A stretch of DNA of 64,000 nt from Dehalococcoidales bacterium (lineage in GTDB: Bacteria; Chloroflexota; Dehalococcoidia; Dehalococcoidales; UBA3254): NCBI GenBank assembly GCA_016926695.1, contig JAFGOB010000005.1, positions 6,926-70,925 on the forward strand. The letters are read 5' to 3'. Made by a program: the position numbers and the translations under genes. Each line of letters begins with the position of its first letter. The stretch's first letter is position 1. The notes below the pieces were generated by a model. It was not told the origin of the DNA. It saw nothing but the letters and a program-made list of their open reading frames with translations, and searched no databases. Shown here one piece after another: positions 35,393 to 43,948 of the stretch.

Positions 35393-36775
35393 CTATACTT
35401 TCTTGCGCTTCCAGCGGCCGGACTGAAAATAGAGTGCGAAGATGACGGCCCTCGTCAGTATGCCGATAACGATAGCCCAGCGCACCCCGTAAACACCCAT
35501 TCCGGTATAGCGCGAAAGATACCAGGCCAGGGCCACCTGCACCCCCAGCATGGTTATCAGGTTGGTTATCATCTGCATCATGGTATCCCCGGCGCCGTTG
35601 ATCGCCAGGCTTAAAGAGACCACCAGTCCCCAGACCAGGTAGGAAACGAGCTGGATTTTGAGAAATTCCGATGCCAGCTCAAGGAGAGCGGGATCATCAT
35701 TAAACAGGCTCAGCATGGGAATGGACCAGAACCAGATTACGATCATACAGACCAGGGAGACCGCGGTAGACAGGAGAACGGCCCACCAGCCCGTTCTATA
35801 GGCCTGGTCCGGTTTTCCCGCACCGAGGTTTTGACCCACCAGCACACTCCCGGCAAAACCGATGCCGCTGGAGAGGTTTTGCAGGAACTGGTCAATTCTC
35901 TGAGAGAGAGACTGGGCTGCCACAGCCAGTGTGCCGAAAGGGGAAATAAAGCTAATCAATATCAGCTCCACGATACTCTTCTGGGCAAAGGAAAATGAAG
36001 CCGGGATGCCGATTTTGACGGTGCGCCAGATCAGCCCCGGGTCAAAACGGAAATCTTTGAAGGCGAGGGAAATCCTGGTACGGTGGCCGAGAAGCAGCCA
36101 GAGGGCATAGGCGGCAGCGAGTCCCTGGGTAATAACATTGCTCAGGGCAGCCCCGCTGATGCCCAGCCCCGGCAGAGGGCCCCAGCCGAAGACCAGCAGG
36201 GGACAGATGCCTACTTGAATCAGGCGGTAGCTGACGCTGATAATGAGCGGATTGACCACATCTCCCGAGGCCTGCATAATACTCTGACACATCTGCACTG
36301 CCGCCAGGGTGACGATGCCCATCAACTGGATTTTCAGATAGATGGAGCCGTCAGCTACAACTGCGGCATCCACGCCCATCACGGACAGTATCCAGCCGGA
36401 GAAAAAGAGGCCCACCAGGCCGACCAGCAGAGAAAATCCCACCGCAACCACGAAAGCCTGTTGTGCTACCTGGTTGGCGCCGGTTTCATCCTTCGCCCCG
36501 ATGAACCTGGCAATCATGGCGACTATACCGGTAAAAAGCCCGAAAAGGATGGAATTAACCACCATCACTACCAGCCCCGAAATACCCACACCTGCTATAG
36601 CCTCCGCTCCCAGTCTCCCCACCCACATCATATCCACGGTGGGCCCCAGCAGGTTGATGGTATTTACTACCAGCATGGGCCAGGACAGAGACCAAAGATT
36701 ACGCACGATGTTCCCCTGGGTCAAATCACGACGCGGAGTAGAACCGGCAGAATAATTTCCTGAGGGCGTTTTCAT
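35393..36775 (-). CDS. MATE family multidrug/Na+ antiporter
   Basis: 460 residues with 12 predicted membrane helices in two related halves. The N-terminus DLTQGNIVRNLWSLSWPMLVVN and the TVDMMWVGRLGAEAIAGVG helix 1-2 segment are characteristic of MATE (MatE) proteins. Family members export cationic drugs or metabolites using Na+ or H+ gradients. Substrate unknown. AAGGA lies about 12 bases from the ATG. It is the first gene after the AT-rich island and returns to the native base composition. Confidence 0.9.
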   Translation of the reverse strand: MKTPSGNYSAGSTPRRDLTQGNIVRNLWSLSWPMLVVNTINLLGPTVDMMWVGRLGAEAIAGVGISGLVVMVVNSILFGLFTGIVAMIARFIGAKDETGANQVAQQAFVVAVGFSLLVGLVGLFFSGWILSVMGVDAAVVADGSIYLKIQLMGIVTLAAVQMCQSIMQASGDVVNPLIISVSYRLIQVGICPLLVFGWGPLPGLGISGAALSNVITQGLAAAYALWLLLGHRTRISLAFKDFRFDPGLIWRTVKIGIPASFSFAQKSIVELILISFISPFGTLAVAAQSLSQRIDQFLQNLSSGIGFAGSVLVGQNLGAGKPDQAYRTGWWAVLLSTAVSLVCMIVIWFWSIPMLSLFNDDPALLELASEFLKIQLVSYLVWGLVVSLSLAINGAGDTMMQMITNLITMLGVQVALAWYLSRYTGMGVYGVRWAIVIGILTRAVIFALYFQSGRWKRKKV

Positions 36776-36973
36776 CTTAAGAAGCGAGATCCTTCCGGCA
36801 TGAAAATACTTCAGCGGCTGATATAAGGGAAAGAAGTGATGTCATTCAGATTTAATTCTACCAATTACGCCGGTCAAAAACAAAAAACTGATTGGCTTAA
36901 GCGATTTAAAAAGCGGGAATATTACTGAAGGCTTTATCGGAAGAGCCGGGCCGGCGGACAGTTAGACTTCGAA

Positions 36974-37591
36974 TTATGAAGGTTGCTCCAGGTGGGCTGT
37001 ATCATTGAGGGTAATGAGCCTGAAAGCGCCTTCCCTGAACTGCAGCCGGCTGAGGGAGGCATTCCGGATTTCAAAACGGCGGTAGACGGTGTAAGGGATG
37101 CCCAGGGCGTGCATGATGATGATCTTGATATTTATTTCGTGAGCGACCAGCAGGACCCTCTTTTCCGGGTTCTGCCTTTGAACAAATTCAAAAGCGGTTA
37201 CTGTCCTGTCTGCGACCTGACTGAAGCTCTCTCCCTCCGGAAAGACCGCCCGGGAGGGGTCGTTGATGAGGTGCTGGAAGAGGTCCGGCCAGTTTTTTTC
37301 TGTCTGGCTTCTGTGAGCGCCTTCCAGCCGCCCCTGGTTGATTTCCATCAGTCCTTCCAGAGTATTGACTGCGACTTGATGAGGTCCTGCGACTATCTCA
37401 GCGGTATGCAGCGCCCTCTTCAGGGGGCTGGAAAAAGCCGCGTCAATTTCGAGTCCGGCCAGCCTGGTTGACAGTCTTTGTGCCTGTGCCAGACCGCCGG
37501 CATTCAAGTCTTCAGCCGACCAGCCCATGTAAAAGCCGGTGCGGTTGGATTCGGTCTGTCCGTGACGTACAAGCACTATTTCCGCAGTCAT
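36974..37591 (-). CDS. Histidine phosphatase family protein (phosphoglycerate-mutase-like)
   Basis: 205 residues. The catalytic LVRHGQTESN motif lies at the N-terminus, with SSPLKRALHTAEI and the second catalytic histidine in LVAHEINIKIII. It is of the CobC/GpmB-like class; the true glycolytic mutase role is better filled by apgM in this window. It could be a phosphatase for alpha-ribazole phosphate or another small substrate. AAGGAG precedes the ATG. Confidence 0.85.
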   Translation of the reverse strand: MTAEIVLVRHGQTESNRTGFYMGWSAEDLNAGGLAQAQRLSTRLAGLEIDAAFSSPLKRALHTAEIVAGPHQVAVNTLEGLMEINQGRLEGAHRSQTEKNWPDLFQHLINDPSRAVFPEGESFSQVADRTVTAFEFVQRQNPEKRVLLVAHEINIKIIIMHALGIPYTVYRRFEIRNASLSRLQFREGAFRLITLNDTAHLEQPS

Positions 37592-37686
37592 ACTATCTCC
37601 TTACCCTATTTTACCATAACATTCAGACGCGTGGATTTTGGTGTGTGCTAACCGGATGATAAACCGGCATGCGTGAAAGCGTGTTG

Positions 37687-37715
37687 TTGAATTAATAGTC
37701 TGATTATGCTATACT
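37687..37715 (+). promoter_or_regulatory. Promoter of the nusA operon
   Basis: TTGAAT (37687-37692) and TATACT (37710-37715) are spaced by 17 bases, with an extended -10 TGC just before TATACT. Transcription would start near 37722, immediately ahead of a hairpin, about 100 bases before the nusA ATG. Confidence 0.6.
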
Positions 37716-37725
37716 ACTCTCAGGT

Positions 37726-37752
37726 AAAAGTGGGAAGAAAGCCCACTTTTTT
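37726..37752 (+). terminator. Terminator-like hairpin in the nusA leader
   Basis: AAAAGTGGG (37726-37734) pairs with CCCACTTTT (37742-37750), followed by TT. It sits between the promoter and the nusA start rather than at a gene end, so it may attenuate the operon or serve as a 5' stabilising stem. Confidence 0.5.
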
Positions 37753-37818
37753 GATTGTAAGAAACTAATATACACAGTACCTTTAAGTGATATTAGCAGG
37801 CTGGAGGTTAGGTTCAAA

Positions 37819-39354
37819 ATGAAGAGCGATTTTTTGCTCGCAATAACTCAACTCTCCGCTGAGAAAAACCTACCCAAAGAGGTGGTGCTGGGGGCAGTGG
37901 AAGCTGCCCTGGTATCTGCCTACCGCAAAGAACATTTCCTTCCGAATCAAAATATCGCCGTCAAGATAAGCCCCGTCACGGGCAGGGTTGAGGTCTGGGC
38001 GGAAAAGATCGTATCGGAGTCAGTGGTTGACGAACGTAAAGACATAACGCTCTCCCAGGCCAAAAAAACCAATCCTGAGGCCAAAATCGGTGATGCAGTT
38101 ATGGTGGAATCAACCCCTGCAAATGCGGGACGCATTGCTGCACAGACAGCCAAGCAGGTTATTCTGCAGCGTTTGCATGAAGCAGAACACAGCGCGATAT
38201 TCGAGGAATACGTAGGCAAGTCCAATGACATCATCACAGGCGTGGTGCAGAGAATTGAGGCTAAACAGGTATTTGTGAATCTCGGGCGGACCGAAGCTTC
38301 CCTTCCTCCCACTGAACAGACCCCCGGGGAAAGGTATAGAATTGGGCAGAGATTAAGGGTTTATGTGGTGGAAGTAGCCCGCACCGCCAAGGGTCCCAGG
38401 GTCATTGTTTCGCGCTCCCACCCCAACTTATTACGCCGTTTGTTTGAGCTGGAAGTACCTGAGGTCTTCAATGGTATCGTAGACATCAAATCAATCGCAC
38501 GAGAAGCAGGTTTTCGCAGCAAGGTGGCTGTAGCCGCGCGCCAGGAAGGTATTGACCCGGTTGGTTGCTGTGTGGGACTGCGTGGAATACGCATTCAGAA
38601 TATCGTCAATGAGCTGAATGGTGAAAAGATAGATGTCGTAGCCTGGAATAAAGATGTCCCGGCTTTCATCGCCAATGCACTAAGTCCGGCACAGGTATTA
38701 AGTGTAGAATTGGCCAATGATATCTCTACAGTAGTCGTACCGGACAAGCACCTTTCTCTGGCTATCGGAAAAGACGGGCAAAACGCCAGGCTGGCAGCCA
38801 AGCTGACAGGCTGGAGGATTGATATCAAAAGCGCCTCAGATGCAGAGAAAGAAAGGGCTGCGCGGATCGCGGAAGTGGCTGAGGTTAAAGAGGAAGGGGC
38901 TGCTGTATCTGCCGCTAAACCAGCCGAGGTCTTACCTGAGGCGGAGGCGGTGCTGACCTCAGTGGAGGAGGCCGTTGCTCAACCGGAGACCGGTTTAGAG
39001 GTTGAAGTAACGGAGGAGCAAGCTGAGGTCGAAGAGCCTGCGGCTGTCGAAGAGGTAACCGAGGAAGAGGTTCCTGTTGAGGCTTCTTTAGAAGACTCTG
39101 TAGAAGGCGAGGTTACAGAGGAAGAAGGGGGGAAGGCTGTGCAGGAAGAAGCCGAGGCCTCTACGGTACTCAGCTCCACCTTTATTCCACGCCGGATTAT
39201 TCAACCACGTGAGGTTGGTAAAAGCCAGATACGCTTTGCCGAGGATATCTTTTCCACACGGCCTGGACGATCAGAGGACAGGCATCGCAAAAAAAAGAAG
39301 AGATTCGGTCATGGCGGTAAATCCAAGATAACCGAGGTGGATGACGAAAGCTAG
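37819..39354 (+). CDS. nusA: Transcription termination/antitermination factor NusA with long acidic extension
   Basis: 511 residues. The N-terminal RNAP-binding domain (about 1-120), S1 domain (NDIITGVVQRIEAKQVFVNLGRTEASLP) and two KH domains (GCCVGLRGIRIQNIVNEL; SLAIGKDGQNARLAAKLTGW) are in standard order and end near residue 345. A Glu/Val/Ala-rich low-complexity stretch of about 100 residues and a basic tail (RHRKKKKRFGHGGKSK) follow. The extension is unlike the AR repeats of Escherichia coli NusA. NusA modulates pausing and termination. First gene of the nusA-ylxR-infB-rbfA-truB operon; rimP, usually just upstream, is absent here. Confidence 0.94.
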   Translation: MKSDFLLAITQLSAEKNLPKEVVLGAVEAALVSAYRKEHFLPNQNIAVKISPVTGRVEVWAEKIVSESVVDERKDITLSQAKKTNPEAKIGDAVMVESTPANAGRIAAQTAKQVILQRLHEAEHSAIFEEYVGKSNDIITGVVQRIEAKQVFVNLGRTEASLPPTEQTPGERYRIGQRLRVYVVEVARTAKGPRVIVSRSHPNLLRRLFELEVPEVFNGIVDIKSIAREAGFRSKVAVAARQEGIDPVGCCVGLRGIRIQNIVNELNGEKIDVVAWNKDVPAFIANALSPAQVLSVELANDISTVVVPDKHLSLAIGKDGQNARLAAKLTGWRIDIKSASDAEKERAARIAEVAEVKEEGAAVSAAKPAEVLPEAEAVLTSVEEAVAQPETGLEVEVTEEQAEVEEPAAVEEVTEEEVPVEASLEDSVEGEVTEEEGGKAVQEEAEASTVLSSTFIPRRIIQPREVGKSQIRFAEDIFSTRPGRSEDRHRKKKKRFGHGGKSKITEVDDES

Positions 39355-39652
39355 GCCTGTTCAACCATTAAAAAAGCACCTTCCTCGAAGGACATGCATA
39401 GCCTGCCGCACGGAGCACCCGAAACGGGAGCTGGTGAGGCTGGTATACATCGAAGGAGAGGGAGTGGATGTGGATCTTTCCGGAAAAAAGTCCGGTCGCG
39501 GGGCTTATTTATGCCCGGATGAGGCGTGCTGGGTGAAGGCTATAACCAGCGGGAAGCTGGAAACCGCGTTGCGTACCAGCATTAAGACTGAAAACAGGGA
39601 AAAACTTGTAAATTATGCCAAAGGACTTAATAATACTTACAGTGGTGTTTAG
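39341..39652 (+). CDS. ylxR: YlxR family RNA-binding protein (RNPM)
   Basis: 103 residues with the family signature RRTCIACRTEHPKRELVRLV and the GRGAYLCPDEACW motif. YlxR binds RNA (recently linked to RNase P activity in other bacteria) and is nearly always found between nusA and infB. The ATG overlaps the end of nusA by 14 bases and is preceded by GAGGTGG, so the two are coupled. Confidence 0.9.
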   Translation: MTKARPVQPLKKHLPRRTCIACRTEHPKRELVRLVYIEGEGVDVDLSGKKSGRGAYLCPDEACWVKAITSGKLETALRTSIKTENREKLVNYAKGLNNTYSGV

Positions 39653-39665
39653 AAGGAGTTAGCTA

Positions 39666-41474
39666 TTGGCCAATATCGGAAAGCCTGGTGAAGTAAAAAT
39701 CGGATCCCGCTCAACTGAGCAGAAGTCGCCCGTGATAGAGCTTCCGGTCTCGATGAGCGTTAAGGAGCTGGCTGAAATATTGCATATAAGCTCGATCGAA
39801 GCGATCAAGCAGTTGATGCGCAGCGGCATAATGGCAAATATCAATCAGATTATTAATTTCGATGTAGCTTCACAGGTGGCTGTCGGTTTTGGATATGATG
39901 TCAAAACGAAACCCAAAACCAAAACGGGAACCAACGTAGCAGGGAAGATCAAGAAGCAGGTAAAGGAAGAAAAAGGGCCCGATCTGGAAATGAGACCTCC
40001 CGTGATCACTATCATGGGACATGTGGACCATGGCAAGACTCGTCTGCTAGATGCTATCCGGCAGGCCAATGTAATGGATTCCGAGGCGGGAGGCATTACC
40101 CAGCATATAGGCGCCTACCAGGTGGAAATCGAAGGCAAGAAAGTCACTTTCCTGGACACTCCCGGACATGAAGCCTTTACGGCTATGCGGGCGCGGGGAG
40201 CTCAGGTTACCGATATCGCGGTGCTGGTTGTCGCGGCTGATGACGGCGTAATGCCGCAGACCATAGAAGCGATAAACCATGCCAAGGCTGCCGGTGTGCC
40301 TATTGTTGTAGCTATCAATAAAATAGACAAAACCGGAGCGAATCCGGACCTGGTAAAACAGCAGCTTGCCAATAACGGTCTGGTCGTGGAGGACTGGGGA
40401 GGAGATGTCATCGCCGTCCCGGTATCGGCCAAGGAAAAGAAGGGCATTCCCGATCTGCTTGAGAATATCCTGCTGGTAGCGGAGATAGAGGAATTGAAAG
40501 CCAATCCCTCCAAAGCCGCAGCCGGTGTTGTGATCGAAGCGGAGATGGACAAGACCCGGGGTCCTCTAGCCACCATACTGATACAGAACGGTACGTTGAA
40601 GACGGGTGATATCCTGGTTGCAGGCAATACCTGGGGCAAGATCAAGGCAATGTTCAACGATAAAGGTAAACAGGTCAGGAAGGCCGAACCGGCTACCCCG
40701 GTTGAAGTCCTGGGTTTGAATGGGGTGCCTCAGGTGGGTGATGCCATCAATGCAGTGGATGACGAAAGCCAGGCCAGAGCCATTCTGGTGAAAAGGCAGC
40801 AGCAGAAAGCGCCTGAAGCCAGGGGAATGAGGCTGGATACCTTCTTTGACGAGATCTCTGCCGGGAAAGTAAAAGAGCTTAATATCATTTTAAAGACGGA
40901 TGTACAGGGCAGCGTTGAACCGATACGCAACTCGCTGGAGAGGCTGGGGACGACAGAAGTGCAGGTCAGGATCATACACAGCTCTACCGGCAATATTACC
41001 GAAGGCGATGTCATGCTGGCTCTGGCCTCAGAGGCACTGATTATAGGCTTCAATACCAATGTGGATACCGGTGCACGCCGGCTGGCGGACACCAAGGGAG
41101 TAGATATCCGGGTATACGCCGTGATATATGCGCTGCTGGATGATGTCGAAAAAGCATTGAAAGGCATGCTGGAGCCGACTATTGTTGAGGTAATCGAGGG
41201 AAGGGCTGAAATCCGGGCTGTTTTCCCGGCAGGCAAGGGCGTGAAGGTGGCGGGATGCTATGTTACAGAAGGGAAAATAGGCCGTAATATGCCTTTGAGG
41301 GTGATACGCAAGGGAAAGGTTATAGCCGATACCGGAGTGCTCAGCCTGCGCCGATTTAAAGATGACGTTAGAGAAGTGGCAGCGGGATTTGAATGCGGAA
41401 TCGGTCTCAAAGAGTTCAACGATTTCCAGGCCGGTGACATTTTTGAATTCTACACCAAGCAAAAACAGGACTAA
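39666..41474 (+). CDS. infB: Translation initiation factor IF-2
   Basis: 602 residues, at the short end for IF-2 because the N-terminal extension is reduced to about 110 residues (an IF2_N helix, [21 protein letters not shown]). G1 [13 protein letters not shown]3 DTPGHEAF and G4 NKID mark the GTPase. IF-2 positions fMet-tRNA on the 30S subunit and drives subunit joining. The start is TTG at 39666, with AGAAGGAG seven bases ahead. Located in the nusA operon as usual. Confidence 0.95.
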   Translation: MANIGKPGEVKIGSRSTEQKSPVIELPVSMSVKELAEILHISSIEAIKQLMRSGIMANINQIINFDVASQVAVGFGYDVKTKPKTKTGTNVAGKIKKQVKEEKGPDLEMRPPVITIMGHVDHGKTRLLDAIRQANVMDSEAGGITQHIGAYQVEIEGKKVTFLDTPGHEAFTAMRARGAQVTDIAVLVVAADDGVMPQTIEAINHAKAAGVPIVVAINKIDKTGANPDLVKQQLANNGLVVEDWGGDVIAVPVSAKEKKGIPDLLENILLVAEIEELKANPSKAAAGVVIEAEMDKTRGPLATILIQNGTLKTGDILVAGNTWGKIKAMFNDKGKQVRKAEPATPVEVLGLNGVPQVGDAINAVDDESQARAILVKRQQQKAPEARGMRLDTFFDEISAGKVKELNIILKTDVQGSVEPIRNSLERLGTTEVQVRIIHSSTGNITEGDVMLALASEALIIGFNTNVDTGARRLADTKGVDIRVYAVIYALLDDVEKALKGMLEPTIVEVIEGRAEIRAVFPAGKGVKVAGCYVTEGKIGRNMPLRVIRKGKVIADTGVLSLRRFKDDVREVAAGFECGIGLKEFNDFQAGDIFEFYTKQKQD

Positions 41475-41526
41475 CCTGAGTTAAAGCAGGATATATCCGT
41501 TTTCACCTCTTTATCAAAGGAATTCA

Positions 41527-41901
41527 ATGCCTCAGACACATAGAATTGAAAAGGTTAACCAGCTTATCCGCCAGGAGTTGAGCAGCCTGTTGCAGAGTGA
41601 GGCCAAGGACCCCCGGCTGAGCGGCTATATATCCGTCAATTCGGTTAAAACGACGCCCGATCTTCGTCATGCCAGGGTTTTTGTCAGTTGCGTCTGCGAA
41701 GAAGAACGCAAGCAGGAGATCCTGGATGCCCTGCATAAGGCCGCCGGTTTCTTCCGCAGTGAGATGGCAAAACACTTTACCATGAGGCGTGTCCCCGAAT
41801 TGCATTTTACCTGGGATACCTCCATTGAGCATGGCGCCAACCTGCTTGCCTACATGGATAAAGTATTATCCGAAGAACAGCCCGGGCCGGAAAAAGAGTA
41901 A
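41527..41901 (+). CDS. rbfA: Ribosome-binding factor A
   Basis: 124 residues of KH-like fold with the family segments RIEKVNQLIRQELSSLL, DPRLSGYISVNSVKTTPDLRHARVFVS and LHFTWDTSIEHGANL. RbfA assists late 16S rRNA maturation in the 30S subunit. It lies between infB and truB in the conserved operon order. Confidence 0.93.
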   Translation: MPQTHRIEKVNQLIRQELSSLLQSEAKDPRLSGYISVNSVKTTPDLRHARVFVSCVCEEERKQEILDALHKAAGFFRSEMAKHFTMRRVPELHFTWDTSIEHGANLLAYMDKVLSEEQPGPEKE

Positions 41902-41994
41902 ATGGTTCGGCTGACCTTTTCCGAATAATCCATTGCTTCCCCGTGTAAAGTAATGGTGGTGCTTACGTTTTTTTTCATATTGTTGGCAGGAACT

Positions 41995-42909
41995 ATGGAC
42001 GGCATTCTTAACCTTAATAAGCCCGCAGGTATGACATCGTTCGGGGTGGTTGCCAGAGTCAGGCGGATAACCGGAGAAAGGCGCGCCGGTCATGCCGGGA
42101 CGCTGGATCCCCTGGCTACGGGGGTATTACCGGTCTGTCTGGGTAAGGCTACCAGGGTTATTCCCTACCTCTTCGATGAAACCAAGGCTTACAGGGCGGA
42201 GGTGGAGCTGGGAAAGGCCACCGATACATATGATATCACTGGCAAGGTCATCCGCATGGGAGATGCTTCCCGGGTACAGAGGAAAGATGTTGAGGAGATG
42301 CTGGCCCGGTTTACCGGGGAGATTCTCCAGGTCCCGCCCATGTACAGCGCCGTCAAATTCGAGGGGAAACCTCTTTATAAACTGGCCAGGGCGGGTGTGG
42401 AGGTAGAGCGTAAAAAAAGGACGGCGCGGGTTTTCAAGCTGGAAATAACCGGCTGGCAGCCGCCTGTGGTGACACTGGATATAGATTGCGGAAAAGGAAC
42501 CTATATCAGGTGCCTGGCCAACGACCTGGGTGAGGAATTGGGATGCGGAGCCGTTATGAAAAGCCTGGTGCGGCTGAGAGTAGGTCCGTTCCGGGTAGAA
42601 GAAAGTGTAACGATACCGGAACTGGAAGAAGCCTTTCGCAGCGGTGCGGGTGTTTTCCATATTTACCCGGCGGACTATGTGCTGCAATTGTTCGATGCCA
42701 TCGTGGTCAGCAGGGAGCAGATGTGTTCCCTGGTCCACGGCATGCCGGTTACACTGGTTCCCGTCTGTCACGGTGATGTTTCAAAAGAAAGCCCCTCCGG
42801 CTGCTGCCGGGCTTATACACAGGACGGCATGTTTATCGGAATGGTAAGATATAAGAATGAGCAATGGTATCCTGACAAGATAATCTGTAATTTCTGCTTT
42901 CAACAATAG
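41995..42909 (+). CDS. truB: tRNA pseudouridine(55) synthase TruB
   Basis: 304 residues starting MDGILNLNKPAGMTS. The catalytic aspartate lies in RAGHAGTLDPLATGVLPV. The start at 41995 (AGGA just ahead) is chosen over an in-frame ATG at 41953, whose extra 14 residues are hydrophobic and not part of TruB. It makes pseudouridine 55 in the T-loop of tRNAs. Last gene of the nusA operon, followed by a hairpin at 42919-42949. Confidence 0.94.
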   Translation: MDGILNLNKPAGMTSFGVVARVRRITGERRAGHAGTLDPLATGVLPVCLGKATRVIPYLFDETKAYRAEVELGKATDTYDITGKVIRMGDASRVQRKDVEEMLARFTGEILQVPPMYSAVKFEGKPLYKLARAGVEVERKKRTARVFKLEITGWQPPVVTLDIDCGKGTYIRCLANDLGEELGCGAVMKSLVRLRVGPFRVEESVTIPELEEAFRSGAGVFHIYPADYVLQLFDAIVVSREQMCSLVHGMPVTLVPVCHGDVSKESPSGCCRAYTQDGMFIGMVRYKNEQWYPDKIICNFCFQQ

Positions 42910-42918
42910 ACCGAACTC

Positions 42919-42949
42919 AAGCCCGGCGGTTTGCGCGTATCCCGGGCTT
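42919..42949 (+). terminator. Terminator of the nusA operon
   Basis: AAGCCCGG (42919-42926) pairs with CCGGGCTT (42942-42949) and is followed by T and ATG. It begins 10 bases after the truB stop and ends before the PHP gene. Confidence 0.55.
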
Positions 42950-42992
42950 TATGATATCCTCAGTTGGCTGATAGCGGAGGAAGGTGATTGAC

Positions 42993-43664
42993 ATGGTATA
43001 TGACTTTCATACACATACCTCTTTGAGTGACGGCGATCTCTCCCCCATGGAGATGGTGCGGAGGGCGGCAGTAAACGGGTACTCCGCAGTTGCCCTGACG
43101 GACCATGCCGCAGCAGGCGATATGGAGCGGATAATCCCCGAAATATGCCGGGCATGCGCGGCGGCCAGGAAATACTGGAATATCCTGGCTATACCGGGCA
43201 TCGAGCTGACGCACCTTCCGGCGGCGGCCGTCGCGGAAGCGGCACGTACCGCCAAAGAGCTGGGCGCCTGGATCGTGGTAGTCCATGGAGAGACCATCGT
43301 TGAACCCGTGGAGCCGGGTACCAACCTGTCAGCCTTAAAGAGTCCGGACGTGGATATTCTAGCCCATCCCGGTCTGCTTACCCGTGAAGAAGCGGAGCTG
43401 GCTGCGAAGCTGGATGTTTTCCTGGAGATAAGCGCCAGGAAAGGGCATTCCCTGACCAATGGACACGTGGCAAAACTGGCTAAAAAAGCCGGGGCCAGGC
43501 TGCTGGTAGACTCCGATGCGCATACGGACAGCGACCTGCTAACGGATGAATTCGCCGGGACGGTCATCCGAGGAGCGGGGGTAGACGAGGCAGGCTGCCG
43601 TGCAGCCCTGGTCACCAATCCGCAATTTCTGATAGAAAAACTCAGGGGACGGTTTGGCCTGTAA
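42993..43664 (+). CDS. PHP domain phosphatase-like protein
   Basis: 223 residues. The PHP metal-site motifs are DFHTHTSLSDGD near the N-terminus, ALTDHAA, the GIELTH region, VVVHGET, ILAHPG and a C-terminal DSDAHT. It resembles histidinol phosphatase and small PHP phosphoesterases (PHP_HisPPase type) but is not near his genes, so substrate is unknown. AAGG lies eight bases before the ATG at 42993; a GTG at 42984 in frame overlaps the ribosome-binding site and is not favoured. Confidence 0.85.
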   Translation: MVYDFHTHTSLSDGDLSPMEMVRRAAVNGYSAVALTDHAAAGDMERIIPEICRACAAARKYWNILAIPGIELTHLPAAAVAEAARTAKELGAWIVVVHGETIVEPVEPGTNLSALKSPDVDILAHPGLLTREEAELAAKLDVFLEISARKGHSLTNGHVAKLAKKAGARLLVDSDAHTDSDLLTDEFAGTVIRGAGVDEAGCRAALVTNPQFLIEKLRGRFGL

Positions 43665-43729
43665 CAGGAAAGGATGATTCCCGCTCAGACAAGTAAAGGA
43701 ATGCCGGAAGCTTGCTCCTGGTGGCCTTC

Positions 43730-43769
43730 GCCCCCTACCCGCAGGAAGGAGAATCTGCGGGTAGGGGGC
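43730..43769. repeat. Perfect 15-bp inverted repeat
   Basis: GCCCCCTACCCGCAG (43730-43744) and its exact complement (43755-43769) flank a 10-base loop, in the 284-base spacer between the convergent PHP and gyrA genes. It has no T tract, so it may be a REP-like element or a rho-assisted terminator. Nothing else in this spacer is recognisable. Confidence 0.5.
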
Positions 43770-43948
43770 CGTGGCCTGTGAATATGGAGAAACAGGGTAA
43801 AAGTAGGATTGCGTCTTCAATCGCAATTAACAGTATAACAGAACGGGTGTTCTAATGCCAAGGGGTCAGATTCCGCCGGATACGGGCATTTTAGCGAATG
43901 CGTCTCAGGAGGGTGTTTTACCTTTATCCCTGTTACTATTTGAGGTTT

